A stretch of DNA of 64,000 bases from NCBI GenBank assembly GCA_009363875.1, contig CM018693.1, positions 76,744,028 through 76,808,027 of the forward strand, written 5' to 3'. The translations under genes were made by a program, and so were the position numbers. The DNA comes from Mikania micrantha (Eukaryota; Streptophyta; Magnoliopsida; Asterales; Asteraceae). Below the pieces are notes generated by a model that saw only the letters and a program-made list of their open reading frames with translations, searched no databases and was not told where the DNA came from. Below, in pieces: positions 43,278 to 56,129 of the stretch (position 1 is the first letter of the stretch; the number at the start of each line of letters is the position of its first letter).

Positions 43278-44766
43278 ATGCCTCCTCGACGTAATTCCAA
43301 CGGCGAGGGTTCAACAAGTGGCAATGATGATGAGATCAACAAGATTGCCCGGGCCATCGCCATACATATGAAGGATGTCATTCCGGGTATGGTCACTGAT
43401 ATCACCCAGAACCTTCGGAGAAGTACCAGTGATTCAACAAACAACTCAAATGGCCACAACGTCGGAACTACTACTTTCACCTTCAAGCAGTTCAATGATG
43501 CTAAACCTCCTAAGTACGCTGGTACTGAGGGAGCTACCAGTCTGCTGCAATGGCTGGAAAGCACTGAAGACATCCTAGATTTCACCGGATGTCCAGAAAA
43601 CCTAAAGGTTAAAATGGCTTCAAGCGCTTTTCACAAGGGCGCACTCACCTGGTGGAATTCGGAGAAGAACACCAGAGGACGGGAAGTTTCTTTGGCCTTA
43701 CCGTGGGAAGATTTCAAGATGATACTTGTGGAACAGTTTTGTCCACGCCATGAACTGAAGAAACTCAAGGTTGAAATGTGGAATTTGGTCCAAGACAGTG
43801 GCGAAAACGTGAAATATACAACTCGTTTCCATGAGTTGTGCATTCTGGTGCCACATCTAGTTACTCCTCTATCCCGCAGGATAGTGAAGTAGATTGAAGG
43901 CTTACCCCTGGTTATCAGAGGAACCGTTATGGGGAGTAACCCCGCTACCCTGGAGGCGGCAATTCATCTTGGCGCTACTCTTACTGAAGAGTACGTCAAG
44001 GCTGGTGTACTAACTCGAAAGCGATACAAGTGGCCACAAACGGATGAAGGCAAGAAGCCTGAACAAAATCAACCCAAGAAGAAGAAGCAAAAACAGAAAA
44101 TGATCAAGAACTATGCAGTCTTGACTGCAGCTACACCTGTTCAAGCCACTCCCATTACTGCTGTTCCACAACCTGCTACGACCAGAAAGCCTTATACTGG
44201 ACCGTATCCACTTTGCACCAAATGTCAATACCATCACCTACCCACTACCCCATGCAGAAAATGTCTCAAGCGTGGACGGTTCGGACACTTGGCAGCAATG
44301 TGTCGAGCCGTTCATCTTTCTACTGCTACAACTGCCACTGCTATTCCTGCTACTACAGGTGGAAGGGCTTGTTATAACTGTGGAGCAGAAGGACACTTCA
44401 TAAACCAGTGCCCGAAACTTAACAATGCCGCTACAACTGCTACTGCTCGTGCCTTTGTTATCGGAGCTACCGAAGCACGTGAGGAGCCGGCAGTCGTCAC
44501 TAGTGCATTTCTCATTAATGATCACTATGTTTCTATCATATTTGACACTGGTGCCGATAGAAGTTTTGTCTCTACTAATACTGCTTCCCTGTTTAATATA
44601 CAACCATCTATACTTACTGCTCCTTACACCGTATAAGTAGCGGATGGTAAGACCATACTAGTAAATTCAATAATTCATGATTGTAAATTAAGATTAAACG
44701 ATCATCTTTTCCTCATCGATCTTATTCCTATGACACTCGGAAGTTTCGAAGTCGTAGTAGGAATGG
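43278..44766 (+). pseudogene. Gag-protease of gypsy element 2, two stops
   Basis: It starts at the ATG at 43278 (MPPRRNSNGEG, matching the family opening). The Gag domain shows LLQWLEST and ALTWWNSE; a TAG at 43890-43892 replaces an expected glutamine. Then come a lysine-rich stretch, a zinc-knuckle pair (CRKCLKRGRFGHLAAMC, CYNCGAEGHFINQC) and the protease motif DTGADRSF near 44545. A TAA at 44634-44636 cuts the protease. A one-base loss near 44770 inside GMDW shifts into the RT frame. Confidence 0.9.
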
Positions 44767-47758
44767 ATTGTTATCCAAAAACCACGCCGAAATTGTATGC
44801 TCGGAGAAACTTATTCGAGTTCCCTTACCGTCCGGCGAAACGATGCAAGTTTATGGCAAGAAACCCTGCCGCGGATTGAAGATTGTGTCGTGCATCAAGG
44901 CTAGGAAGTACCTGAAGAAGAAATACTATGCATTCCTGGCTCACGTGGTGGAGAAGAAACCTGAAAAGAAAACAGTTGGAGACATTCCGGTCATCAAAGA
45001 TTATCCAGACGTATTCCCAGAAGATTTGCCTGGACTACCACCGATCAGGCAAGTGGAGTTTAGAATCGATCTCGTCCCTGGAGCAAACGCAGTGGCGAAG
45101 TCACCATATCGATTAGCACCGTCTGAGATGCAAGAACTGTCTACTCAACTTCAAGAGCTTCTAGACAAAGGTTTCATTAGACCGAGTTTCTCTCCCTAGG
45201 GAGGTCCGGTTCTCTTTGTCAAGAAGAAAGATGGTTCATTTCGTATGTGCATCGACTATCGTGAATTAAACAAGTTGACAGTTAAGAACAGATATCCTCT
45301 ACCTAGGATCGATGATCTTTTTGATCAATTACAGGGAGCGACTTGTTTCTCTAAAATTGATCTACGATCCGGGTATCACCAGCTCAGGGTAAATGATGAG
45401 GATATACCAAAGACTGATTTTAGGACTCGATATGGACACTACGAGTTCGTGGTTATGCCATTTGGACTGACCAATGCACCGGCAGTGTTCATGGACCTGA
45501 TGAATCGAGTCTGCAGGCCATACTTAGATCAGTTTTTTATTGTCTTCATTGATGATATACTGATTTATTCCAAGACGGAGCAAGAACATGAGGATCATTT
45601 GAGGAAGGTCTTAGAAGTGAACAGTTGTACGCCAAATTCTCTAAATGCGAATTTTGGCTAAAGGAAGTTCATTTCTTAAGTCACGTTATAAATAGAGATG
45701 GGATACACGTAGATCCAGCAAAGATTGAAGCGATTAAGAACAGGACTACCCCATCTACTCCAACAGAGATTCGTTCATTTCTGGGTCTGGCAGGTTACTA
45801 CAGAAGGTTCAACGCGAACTTTTCAAAGATCGCCTTGCCACTTACCACTTTGACTCAAAAAAGTCAAGCTTCATATGGGGGCGGAAACAAGAAGATGCAT
45901 TCCAACTTCTTAAACAGAAGTTATGCAACTCCCCTATCCTTAGTCTTCCAGAGGGCAGTGATGATTTTATTGTCTACTGCGATGCTTCAAACCTTGGACT
46001 CGGTTGTGTACTTATGCAACGGGACAAGGTGATTGCATATGCTTCAAGACAGCTTAAGGTTCACGAGAAGAATTATACTACTCATGACCTTGAGTTAGGG
46101 GCTGTGGTCTTTGCATTGAAGATATGGAGGCACTACCATTATGGTACTAAATGTGTCATCTATACAGATCACAAGAGTCTGCAACACATTCTAAATCAGA
46201 TAAAACTCAACATGAGACAACGGCGTTGGGTTGAGCTTCTAACTGATTATGACTGTGAGATTCGTTACCACCCGGGTAAAGCCAATATGGTGGCGGATGC
46301 TCTTAGTTGTAAGGAACCAGTCAAACCAATTAGGGCAAGAGCCATGGAGATCAACACACAACCAAACTTGAAAGATCTGATTCATATTGCATAACAACAA
46401 GTAGTGATCGACAATCAACTGAAGGCAGACTTAGACTGCGGAGTTGAGGGTAAACTAGAACCTCAAGCTGATGGGGTTTTATACTTCAACGGTCGCATGT
46501 GGATTCCAAAGTCAAAAGAATTGCGCACACTCATCTGTGATGAGGCTCATAAGTCGCGATACTCAGTTCATCCAGGAGCCGATAAGATGTACCAAGACTT
46601 GAGGACATCTTACTGGTGGCCCGGAATGAAGAAAGACATAGCATTGTAAGTGGGGAAATGTTTAACGTGTTCCAAAGTCAAGGCAGAACATCAGAAACCT
46701 TCGGGACTTCTGCAGCAACCTGAAATTCCTCAATGGAAATGGGAGCAAATTTCCATGGATTTCATAACTAAGTTGCCGAGAACTCCGCGGGGTTACGATT
46801 CGATTTGGGTGATCGTCGACCGACTCACCAAATCCGCTCATTTTCTCCCAGTCCGAGAGGATTACAAAATGGAGAAGTTAGCCACCATGTACATCAACGA
46901 AATCATCGCTCGTCATGGTACTCCAAAATCAATCATTTCTGATCGTGATAGTCATTTCACTTATTGCTTTTGGCAAACATTGCAAAAGGCTTTGGGAACC
47001 CGTGTCAATCTTAGCACCGCATATCATCCCCAAACCGATGGTCAAAGTGAAAGGACTATCCAAACACTCGAGGACATGCTTAGTTCTTGTGTGATTGACT
47101 TCAGTGGGAGTTGGGATACTCATCTTCCACTCATCGAGTTTTCGTACAACAACAGCTACCATACAAGCATTCAATGTGCACCATTCGAAGCTTTATATGG
47201 TAGGAAGTGCCGATCACCGGTCTGTTGGACCGAGATTGGTGACTCACAGGTCGTAGGACCTGAACTCATTCAAGAAACAACAAACAAGATCACAATCATT
47301 CAATCAAGGCTTAAGGCTGCAAGGGATCGGCAAAAGAGTTATGCTGATCGATGTCGGAAACCGCTTGAGTTTCAAGTTGGTGACAGAGTCTTACTTAAGG
47401 TTTCTCCCTAGAAAGGCGTTGTCCGATTTGGGAAGAAAGGGAAACTTGCACCAAGGTACGTTGGACCTTTTGAAATCCGGGAAAGGATTGGCCCCGTAGC
47501 CTACAAACTCAAACTTCCAGTGGAGCTAAGCAATGTTCACGATACGTTTCATGTATCGAATCTTAAGAAATGCTTGGCGGATCATGATGTTCAGATTCCA
47601 CTTGAAGACATTCAGATTCAAAACAACATGCAATTCATAGAACGTCCGGTTGAAATCATGGATTATGGAGTCAAGAAACTCAAACGTAGCCGTATTCCAA
47701 TCGTAAAGGTACGATGGGAGGGCAAACGTGGTGCTGAGTTCACCTGGGAACGTGAATA
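44767..47758 (+). pseudogene. RT-RNase H-integrase-chromodomain-like pol of gypsy element 2, broken
   Basis: RT: TAG at 45197-45199 in the FIRPSFSPW region, then MCIDYREL, CFSKIDLRSGYHQL and FIDDILIYS are intact. A small deletion and shift near 45615 and further shifts before 45960 follow. RNase H (YCDASNLGLG, YTDHKSLQH, VADALSCK) runs in one frame with stops at 46392 and 46647. The integrase (HPGADKMYQDLR zinc region; SMDFITKLP, SDRDSHF, GQSERTIQ for D, D, E) is complete to TAG at 47409 in KVSPW. The chromodomain-like tail ends abruptly after FTWERE at 47756, where repeat-array sequence supplies a stop. Damage is lighter than in element 1. Confidence 0.9.
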
Positions 47759-48036
47759 AATAAATAATACGAGTAAACGTCAATAAATAAATAATACGAT
47801 CGAAAAACGTACGCAATTATGGGTATACACGTAATTGTAGTCGTTTAACGGTTGGATTACGAATGAACAAATAAACATAAAGAAAATATTTTATTTTCGT
47901 TTTACAATTTTGAAACTCATCACAAATAATTCAAGAAATCTATTTTACAATCTAAAATATTCAATTATGTAATCGTAACGACGCGTACGTAAAACTACGC
48001 GAAACCGACACCGAGCGAGACCGAACACGCGGGGAA
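47757..48036 (+). repeat. Partial unit of the LTR tandem array (U3 piece)
   Basis: This matches 49505-49787 (AAATAATACGATCGAAAAACG through CGCGGGGAACC), then jumps to TCACTCGTCGG. The jump equals the loss of about 885 bases between two GAACC strings, so a microhomology deletion removed the promoter and CGAACC part of this copy. Confidence 0.75.
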
Positions 48037-49290
48037 CCTCACTCGTCGGAGGTTTGTCAAACCTATGGTACCACTATGCTATCGTCGGTTTAGATCCCAC
48101 TAAATTAACTGGTAAACGATTATGATAAGGGACTTACAATGAAACTTGAATATATGGCACATGATTGAAATGATATAATACAGACAGTTCAATAGCGATC
48201 AATTGTATTGTGTTCACCAATGTTGTTTGTTCTCAATGTTGTGTGTTCCCATTGTTGCTAATAAAGTTATATAAGATCTAGTCTTATTAAAAAATATTAG
48301 TTGTTGTGTGAATGATGTTGTTATCATGAAGGTACGTTATCATGTTTATCATTCCAGTTGTTCCATATAGTCACCATGTTGCCACTACAGTGTTGTAGGA
48401 ACCATCCTTACAACAGTTATTTGACTCATGTGGTGGATGCTGTTTGTTGTTGTTCTTGTCATCTTGTTTACCTGTGATAATCTCAATATTTGTTCAAGTA
48501 AGAATAATTTAATGTTATAAGATAGAATCTTACAACTATATTATTCTATTGTGTTGATGATTTCTGAAGTTATATTTTCATATCCATCTTAGTTGTTTCT
48601 GTCATATCATGATCATACAAGCATGCATACAATGATAAACGATAATAAGTCAAGCAGTATTATCTAATCAAAGTATAAGCAATATGTTAAACGAAAACTT
48701 TTAAATAAATAAAAGTTAAGCATGTTTCTCAGCCCCGAGAGTTTAAAATCAGTTAATGATTAGAAAAGGGGCATATGAACTCACCTTGTAATTGTTGGGG
48801 TAGACTTAGCTTAAACGAGAATGCACGCGCTCTTTGTTGGATTTTTTGTTGTATTCATGATTCTGTATTGATTTCATATTGTTTAAAACTTGTAAGTATG
48901 TGTTGTAACGATTCGTGTGTGTGTAGGTGTTAGCCCTAAGTTGGCTAACCCACGTAAGTCTCGGTCATTCTTCGGCCCTGGTTCTATTGTTATAGATTTT
49001 TAGTCTACTTAACCCAATTAAGTTAATGTGAGAACACCTTATTGTAACATGTTAGTTAAGTGTGTTAACTATAAGCTTGCAAGTCCACTCAAGTATACAC
49101 TTAGTGTAACATCTGTGCATTTAGTCATGGTAGTCGTAAACAATGATAAAACCATTTGTACTTATATTCAATCAGTCAATGTGATTCATGTGTTCATGAT
49201 TGTGTTTGTGTGTTATAGGATATTATTCAATTAGGAACAAGTATGTATTATTTATTTACAGTCGATTTCGCTAGACAAGAACAGTATTGT

Positions 49291-49380
49291 ATTATATCGA
49301 AACAGTGGTGGGCTGGCGTAGATAAGGCAGTTAGCTGGACTCTGGGTATGCCCTATACATATACTGCGTTACGGTATAAT
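49291..49380 (+). other. Covarying stem-loop module, copy 6
   Basis: ATTATATCG (49291-49299) pairs with CGGTATAAT (49372-49380). Across an A/A mismatch, AA-CAGT pairs with ACTG..TT. The core GTGGTGGGCTGG ... GGTATGCCCTATACATA is conserved. Confidence 0.65.
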
Positions 49381-49795
49381 GGGATAGTGTTAGTGTGTAG
49401 TGTTGTGACGAATAGTATGACAAAAGAATTAATTAAACAACAATCGTAATGCGTAAGCGAAACTAAGTATAGTTATGGGTGACGATCCATAAAGATACGA
49501 ATGTTGAACTTATAATTACGAGTAAACGTCAATAAATAAATAATACGATCGAAAAACGTACGCAATTATGGGTATACACGTAATTGTAGTCGTTTAACGG
49601 TTGGATTACGAACGAACAAATAAACATAAAGAAAATATTTTATTTTCGTTTTACAATTTTGAAACTCATCACAAATAAGTCAAGAAATCTATTTTACAAT
49701 CTAAAATATTCAATTATGTAATCGTAACGACGCGTACGTAAAACTACGAGAAACCGACGCCGAGCGAGGCCGAACACGCGGGGAACCACCCGGGG

Positions 49796-49802
49796 CATAA
49801 AA
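49796..49802 (+). promoter_or_regulatory. LTR TATA-like box, array unit 1
   Basis: CATAAAA in CACCCGGGGCATAAAAGCCC, with the upstream GAACACGCGGGGAACCAC block and CTCTCTCTCT 50 bases downstream. The first T of TATAAAA is C in all three units. Confidence 0.5.
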
Positions 49803-50199
49803 GCCCTTAATTCCTCCATTTCTTTCATTTATTGCAGCCATTTTCCCTCTCTCTCTCTAAAATTTTCGTCACCCCTCTCTCTCTCTAAGATCTACCACTT
49901 CCAAGCTTCATATCTCATTCGTTTCTTGACGGATTGGAGTGATTCTTGAACCTACGCGAAGCTCTTGACATCCTCTACACGGAAGTACAAAGGATCTGGA
50001 ATTTTCACCAACCGAATTCGAGGTACGAAGCCAGGAAAATTCTGAAAAAAGATAGGGTTTTTGTGTGTGTTGTTTGAACATGATTCTTGGCCGGTTCTAG
50101 ACCATCACCACGATCTTAAACCTTCGGGAATCACTTGTTTCATGATGCTTGAGTTTAGAACAGGTAAGCACGATGGAATCGATGATGATTGATGGTGCA

Positions 50200-50670
50200 G
50201 GTCGTTGGGGGAGACGAACCTGTAACCTTCCGAAATCCCATGGTTCGTCCCATCTACCAGCGAACCTACATTATCAATGAACCCTGGCTGCCGAACCCTT
50301 CCCACATGAAGAACGAACCCTTGTGGCTACGAACCTGTGAGGTTTCATCAAGACGAACCTGCATGTTCGCTGATCACTAGCCGAACCCTGGGGGGGCTTC
50401 ACGAACCTTCACCGAACCACCATGCATGCCACGAACCTCCCATGCATAAGACATTGCCGAACCATTGATGCGAACCAATTGGCCGGCGTACCTTTTAGTT
50501 ACCACGAACCATTTTGACTTAATCACGCCCTAACCTTGGCTGGCATCCATCAGTAGCGAACCCAGACCTGCCGAACCTGTGAGCTACAAGATCCACGAAC
50601 CTCCCTCATGCAGTGCCACGAACCTACTCGAAGTTGAGCCGAACCTTAACCGGGACGAACTTTGTGCTGT
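50200..50670 (+). repeat. CGAACC motif cluster, array unit 1
   Basis: About twenty-five CGAACC(T/C) motifs lie on the plus strand, the LTR sense here. Repeated in unit 2 at 52834-53303. Confidence 0.8.
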
Positions 50671-51924
50671 GAACCTCACTCGTCGGAGGTTTGTCAAACC
50701 TATGGTACCACTATGCTATCGTCGGTTTAGATCCCACTAAATTAACTGGTAAACGATTATGATAAGGGACTTACAATGAAACTTGAATATATGGCACATG
50801 ATTGAAATGATATAATACAGACAGTTCAATAGCGATCAATTGTATTGTGTTCACCAATGTTGTTTGTTCTCAATGTTGTGTGTTCCCATTGTTGCTAATA
50901 AAGTTATATAAGATCTAGTCTTATTAAAAAATATTAGTTGTGTGAATGATGTTGTTATCATGAAGGTACGTTATCATGTTTATCATTCCAGTTGTTTCAT
51001 ATAGTCACCATGTTGCCACTACAGTGTTGTAGGAACCATCCTTACAACAGTTATTTGACTCATGTGGTGGATGCTGTTTGTTGTTGTTCTTGTCATCTTG
51101 TTTACCTGTGATAATCTCAATATTTGTTCAAGTAAGAATAATTTAATGTTATAAGATAGAATCTTACAACTATATTATTCTATTGTGTTGATGATTTCTG
51201 AAGTTATATTTTCATATCCATCTTAGTTGTTTCTGTCATATCATGATCATACAAGCATGCATACAATGATAAACGATAATAAGTCAAGCAGTATTATCTA
51301 ATCAAAGTATAAGCAATATGTTAAACGAAAACTTTTAAATAAATAAAAGTTAAGCATGTTTCTCAGCCCCGAGAGTTTAAAATCAGTTAATGATTAGAAA
51401 AGGGGCATATGAACTCACCTTGTAATTGTTGGGGTAGACTTAGCTTAAACGAGAATGCACGCGCTCTTTGTTGGATTTTTTGTTGTATTCATGATTCTGT
51501 ATTGATTTCATATTGTTTAAAACTTGTAAGTATGTGTTGTAACGATTCGTGTGTGTGTAGGTGTTAGCCCTAAGTTGGCTAACCCACGTAAGTCTCGGTC
51601 ATTCTTCGGCCCTGGTTCTATTGTTATAGATTTTTAGTCTACTTAACCCAATTAAGTTAATGTGAGAACACCTTATTGTAACATGTTAGTTAAGTGTGTT
51701 AACTATAAGCTTGCAAGTCCACTCAAGTATACACTTAGTGTAACATCTGTGCATTTAGTCATGGTAGTCGTAAACAATGATAAAACCATTTGTACTTATA
51801 TTCAATCAGTCAATGTGATTCATGTGTTCATGATTGTGTTTGTGTGTTATAGGATATTATTCAATTAGGAACAAGTATGTATTATTTATTTACAGTCGAT
51901 TTCGCTAGACAAGAACAGTATTGT

Positions 51925-52014
51925 ATTATATCGAAACAGTGGTGGGCTGGCGTAGATAAGGCAGTTAGCTGGACTCTGGGTATGCCCTATACATATACTG
52001 CGTTACGGTATAAT
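51925..52014 (+). other. Covarying stem-loop module, copy 7
   Basis: Same text as copy 6, shifted by the array period of 2634. It is a recent duplicate, so it is not independent evidence for covariation. Confidence 0.65.
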
Positions 52015-52429
52015 GGGATAGTGTTAGTGTGTAGTGTTGTGACGAATAGTATGACAAAAGAATTAATTAAACAACAATCGTAATGCGTAAGCGAAACTAA
52101 GTATAGTTATGGGTGACGATCCATAAAGATACGAATGTTGAACTTATAATTACGAGTAAACGTCAATAAATAAATAATACGATCGAAAAACGTACGCAAT
52201 TATGGGTATACACGTAATTGTAGTCGTTTAACGGTTGGATTACGAACGAACAAATAAACATAAAGAAAATATTTTATTTTCGTTTTACAATTTTGAAACT
52301 CATCACAAATAAGTCAAGAAATCTATTTTACAATCTAAAATATTCAATTATGTAATCGTAACGACGCGTACGTAAAACTACGCGAAACCGACGCCGAGCG
52401 AGGCCGAACACGCGGGGAACCACCCGGGG

Positions 52430-52436
52430 CATAAAA
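52430..52436 (+). promoter_or_regulatory. LTR TATA-like box, array unit 2
   Basis: CATAAAA, identical in context to 49796-49802. Confidence 0.5.
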
Positions 52437-52833
52437 GCCCTTAATTCCTCCATTTCTTTCATTTATTGCAGCCATTTTCCCTCTCTCTCTCTAAAATTTT
52501 CGTCACCCCTCTCTCTCTCCAAGATCTACCACTTCCAAGCTTCATATCTCATTCGTTTCTTGACGGATTGGAGTGATTCTTGAACCTACGCGAAGCTCTT
52601 GACATCCTCTACACGGAAGTACAAAGGATCTGGAATTTTCACCAACCGAATTCGAGGTACGAAGCCAGGAAAATTCTGAAAAAAGATAGGGTTTTTGTGT
52701 GTGTTGTTTGAACATGATTCTTGGCCGGTTCTAGACCATCACCACGATCTTAAACCTTCGGGAATCACTTGTTTCATGATGCTTGAGTTTAGAACAGGTA
52801 AGCACGATGGAATCGATGATGATTGATGGTGCA

Positions 52834-53303
52834 GGTCGTTGGGGGAGACGAACCTGTAACCTTCCGAAATCCCATGGTTCGTCCCATCTACCAGCGAACC
52901 TACATTATCAACGAACCCTGGCTGCCGAACCCTTCCCGCATGAAGAACGAACCCTTGTGGCTACGAACCTGTGAGGTTTCATCAAGACGAACCTGCATGT
53001 TCGCTGATCACTAGCCGAACCCTGGGGGGCTTCACGAACCTTCACCGAACCACCATGCATGCCACGAACCTCCCATGCATAAGACATTGCCGAACCATTG
53101 ATGCGAACCAATTGGCCGGCGTACCTTTTAGTTACCACGAACCATTTTGACTTAATCACGCCCTAACCTTGGCTGGCATCCATCAGTAGCGAACCCAGAC
53201 CTGCCGAACCTGTGAGCTACAAGATCCACGAACCTCCCTCATGCAGTGCCACGAACCTACTCGAAGTTGAGCCGAACCTTAACCGGGACGAACTTTGTGC
53301 TGT
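52834..53303 (+). repeat. CGAACC motif cluster, array unit 2
   Basis: Near-identical duplicate of 50200-50670; one GAACCC gains its C here (CAACGAACCC against CAATGAACCC). Confidence 0.8.
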
Positions 53304-54533
53304 GAACCTCACTCGTCGGAGGTTTGTCAAACCTATGGTACCACTATGCTATCGTCGGTTTAGATCCCACTAAATTAACTGGTAAACGATTCTGATAAGG
53401 GACTTACAATGAAACTTGAATATATCGCACATGATTGAAATGATATAATACAGACAGTTCAATAGCGATCAATTGTATTGTGTTCACCAATGTTGTTTGT
53501 TTTCAATGTTGTGTGTTCCCATTGTTGCTAATAAAGTTATATAGGTTCTAGTCTTATTAAAAAATATTAGTTGTTGTGTGAATGATGTTGTTATCATGAA
53601 GGTACGTTATCATGTTTATCATTCCAGTTGTTCCATATAGTCACCATGTTGCCACTACAGTGTTGTAGGAACCATCCTTACAACAGTTATTTGACTCATG
53701 TGGTGGATGCTGTTTGTTGTTGTTCTTGTCATCTTGTTTACCTGTGATAATCTCAATATTTGTTCTAGTAAGAATAATTTAATGTTATAAGATAGAATCT
53801 TACAACTATATTATTCTATTGTGTTGATGATTTATGAAGTTATATTATCATATCCATCTTACTTGTTTCTGTCATATCATGATCATACAAGCATGCATAC
53901 AATGATAAACGATAATAAGTCAAGCAGTATTATCTAATCAAAGTATAAGCAATATGTTAAACGAAAACTTTTAAATAAATAAAAGTTAAGCATGTTTCTC
54001 AGCCCCGAGAGTTTAAAATCAGTTAATGATTAGAAAAGGGGCATGACTTTGCTTAAACGAGAATGCACGCGCTCTTTGTTGGATTTTTTGTCGTATTCAC
54101 GATTCTGTATTGATTTCATATTGTTTAAAACTTGTAAGTATGTGTTGTAACGATTCGTGTGTGTGTGTAGGTGTTAGCCCTAAGTTGGCTAACCCACGTA
54201 AGTCTCGGTCATTCTCCGGCCCTGGTTCTATTGTTATAGATTTTTAGTCTACTTAACCCAATTAAGTTAATGTGAGAACACCTTATTGTAACATGTTAGT
54301 TAAGTGTGTTAACTATAAGCTTGCAAGTCCACTCAAGTATAAACTTAGTGAACATCTATGCATTTAGTCATGGTAGTCGTAAACAATGATAAAACCATTT
54401 GTACTTATATTCAATCAGTCAATGTGATTCATGTGTTCATGATTTGGTTTGTGTGTTATAGGATATTATTCAATTAGGAACAAGTATGTATTATTTATTT
54501 ACAGTCGATTTCGCTAGACAAGAACAGTATTGT

Positions 54534-54622
54534 ATTATATCGAAACAGTGGTGGGCTGGCGTAGATAAGGCAGTTAGCTGGACTCTGGGTATGCCCTATA
54601 CATATACTGCGTTCGGTATAAT
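54534..54622 (+). other. Covarying stem-loop module, copy 8
   Basis: As copy 6, but the unpaired A opposite the A/A mismatch is deleted (GCGTTCGG instead of GCGTTACGG). The paired bases on either side are kept. Confidence 0.6.
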
Positions 54623-55043
54623 GGGATAGTGTTAGTGTGTAGTGTTGTGACGAATAGTATGACAAAAGAATTAATTAAACAACAATCGTAATGCGTAAGC
54701 GAAACTAAGTATAGTTATGGGTGACGATCCATAAAGATACGAATGTTGAACTTATAATTACGAGTAAACGTCAATAAATAAATAATACGATCGAAAAACG
54801 TACGCAATTATGGGTATACACGTAATTGTAGTCGTTTAACGGTTGGATTACGAACGAACAAATAAACATAAAGAAAATATTTTATTTTCGTTTTACAATT
54901 TTGAAACTCATCACAAATAAGTCAAGAAATCTATTTTACAATCTAAAATATTCAATTATGTAATCGTAACGACGCGTACGTAAAACTACGCGAAACCGAC
55001 GCCGAGCGAGGCCGAACACGCGGGGAACCACCCGGGGCATAAA

Positions 55044-56129
55044 TAGATAAAATAATGTTTTTTTTATAAACCTTGTTATTATACAAGGACAATATTCTCA
55101 GTATTCAATCAGGGATTTCAAAACAAGGTATTCAATCAATAGTTTTCATGGTGGTATTCAATTAAAAGATTTAAATTCATGATATTCAAGCAAGGTTTTC
55201 AATTCATGGTAATCAAATGAGGCATTCGACCAAAAGTTTCAAATCAAAGTATTCAAAGCATGGTGTTCATCGTTGTGAACAAACTTATACACACATCAAG
55301 ACACATATTCTGATTCTTTTAGCATTAGTACTGGGTGATCACAACAAGGGAAAGCGGACACATTTGGATATACCAAAGCTGGAATTAGCTTTTAAATTTG
55401 TTTTAAAATTTAACTGCAGAATTGGTTACATTACAGTAATATGAAATTGCTGCTAATTTAGTTTACCAGCATACGTCATATAGACCGGGTTACGTCAATA
55501 CGGAGTTGTCTTCTGAGTAAACTCGTTAGTACAGCTCGTGTTGAATGCATTTGCTGACTAATATTCTGACCCCAAACGAAGTTTGGGACTTAATCATATG
55601 TTGGCTCTTCTAGTAAACAGTCTTTTGACTGTTTGCACACGTTATTCGTACTTGATGTTAGTTTGGATTGCAACCATCCATGTATTTTCATTCACTGCTT
55701 TATACATATGCCTTACCATACAGATTCATATTTACAAATGTTAAACCTATTGTTCTCACCAACTACTTTTGTAGTTGACAGTTACTTTTCACGTGTTTCA
55801 GGTAATCAGTTTTAAGACATTCTAAAGGACAACTAAGGAGACCGTTTTAAGATAGAACAAGATGAAGAAACAAGCTAGGATGTATTAGAAACTCATTTAA
55901 TCCTTATTGTTTAATTGTCTTGTCTGAGTCTTATTTTGTAAACTATATTTTTGGGTCATTTGTTGTCATTCTTTTGGGAAGATAGATAGATTGTCTGTAA
56001 CTAAACAATGGTCTAATATTTATAAAATTTAGTAATGCATTGTGGTTGTTCTTATTCAATACTTGTGCATGATTCAACCATCGATCGTCACCCGCCGTGG
56101 ATTCCGCACGCGGCGCAGGGGGTGTGTCA
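55044..56129 (+). repeat. 3' LTR of gypsy element 2 (start lost in the array)
   Basis: It begins after the broken array unit and carries GTATTCAATCA repeats, ATAGACCGGGTTACGTCAAT (55487) and TTTGTAGTTGACAGTTACTT, ending GGCGCAGGGGGTGTGTCA at 56129. It matches the 5' LTR pieces at 38446-38533 and 41371-41937 almost base for base. The LTR start is not identifiable. Confidence 0.82.

Larger units (their letters stand above)
48034..55043 (+). repeat. Tandem array of a 2.63-kb rearranged LTR unit (2.66 copies)
   Basis: GAACCTCACTCGTCGGAGG occurs at 48034, 50671 and 53304, giving periods of 2637 and 2633. Copies 1 and 2 are almost identical, including two 68-codon frames repeated residue for residue; copy 3 has more differences and breaks off at CATAAA (55043). 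Each unit joins a minus-oriented LTR segment (GAAAAGGGGCATATGAACTC near 48765) to a plus-oriented family B-like U3, promoter and CGAACC cluster. No coding gene is present. Confidence 0.9.
38446..56129 (+). mobile_element. Ty3/gypsy element 2 (family 2)
   Basis: Plus-strand element: partial 5' LTR (38446-38533 plus 41371-41937, split by a solo LTR), PBS, a 1.3 kb leader, gag-protease and pol to 47758, a repetitive insert (47757-55043) and 3' LTR to 56129. The two LTR copies differ at about eight places over roughly 640 compared bases (counted by eye), so it inserted fairly recently compared with element 1. Confidence 0.82.

Noticed and set aside
49028..49449. Two 68-codon frames repeated identically in the array units
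   Set aside because: They fall in LTR sequence, have no recognised domain or good start context, and their identity only reflects the recent array duplication.
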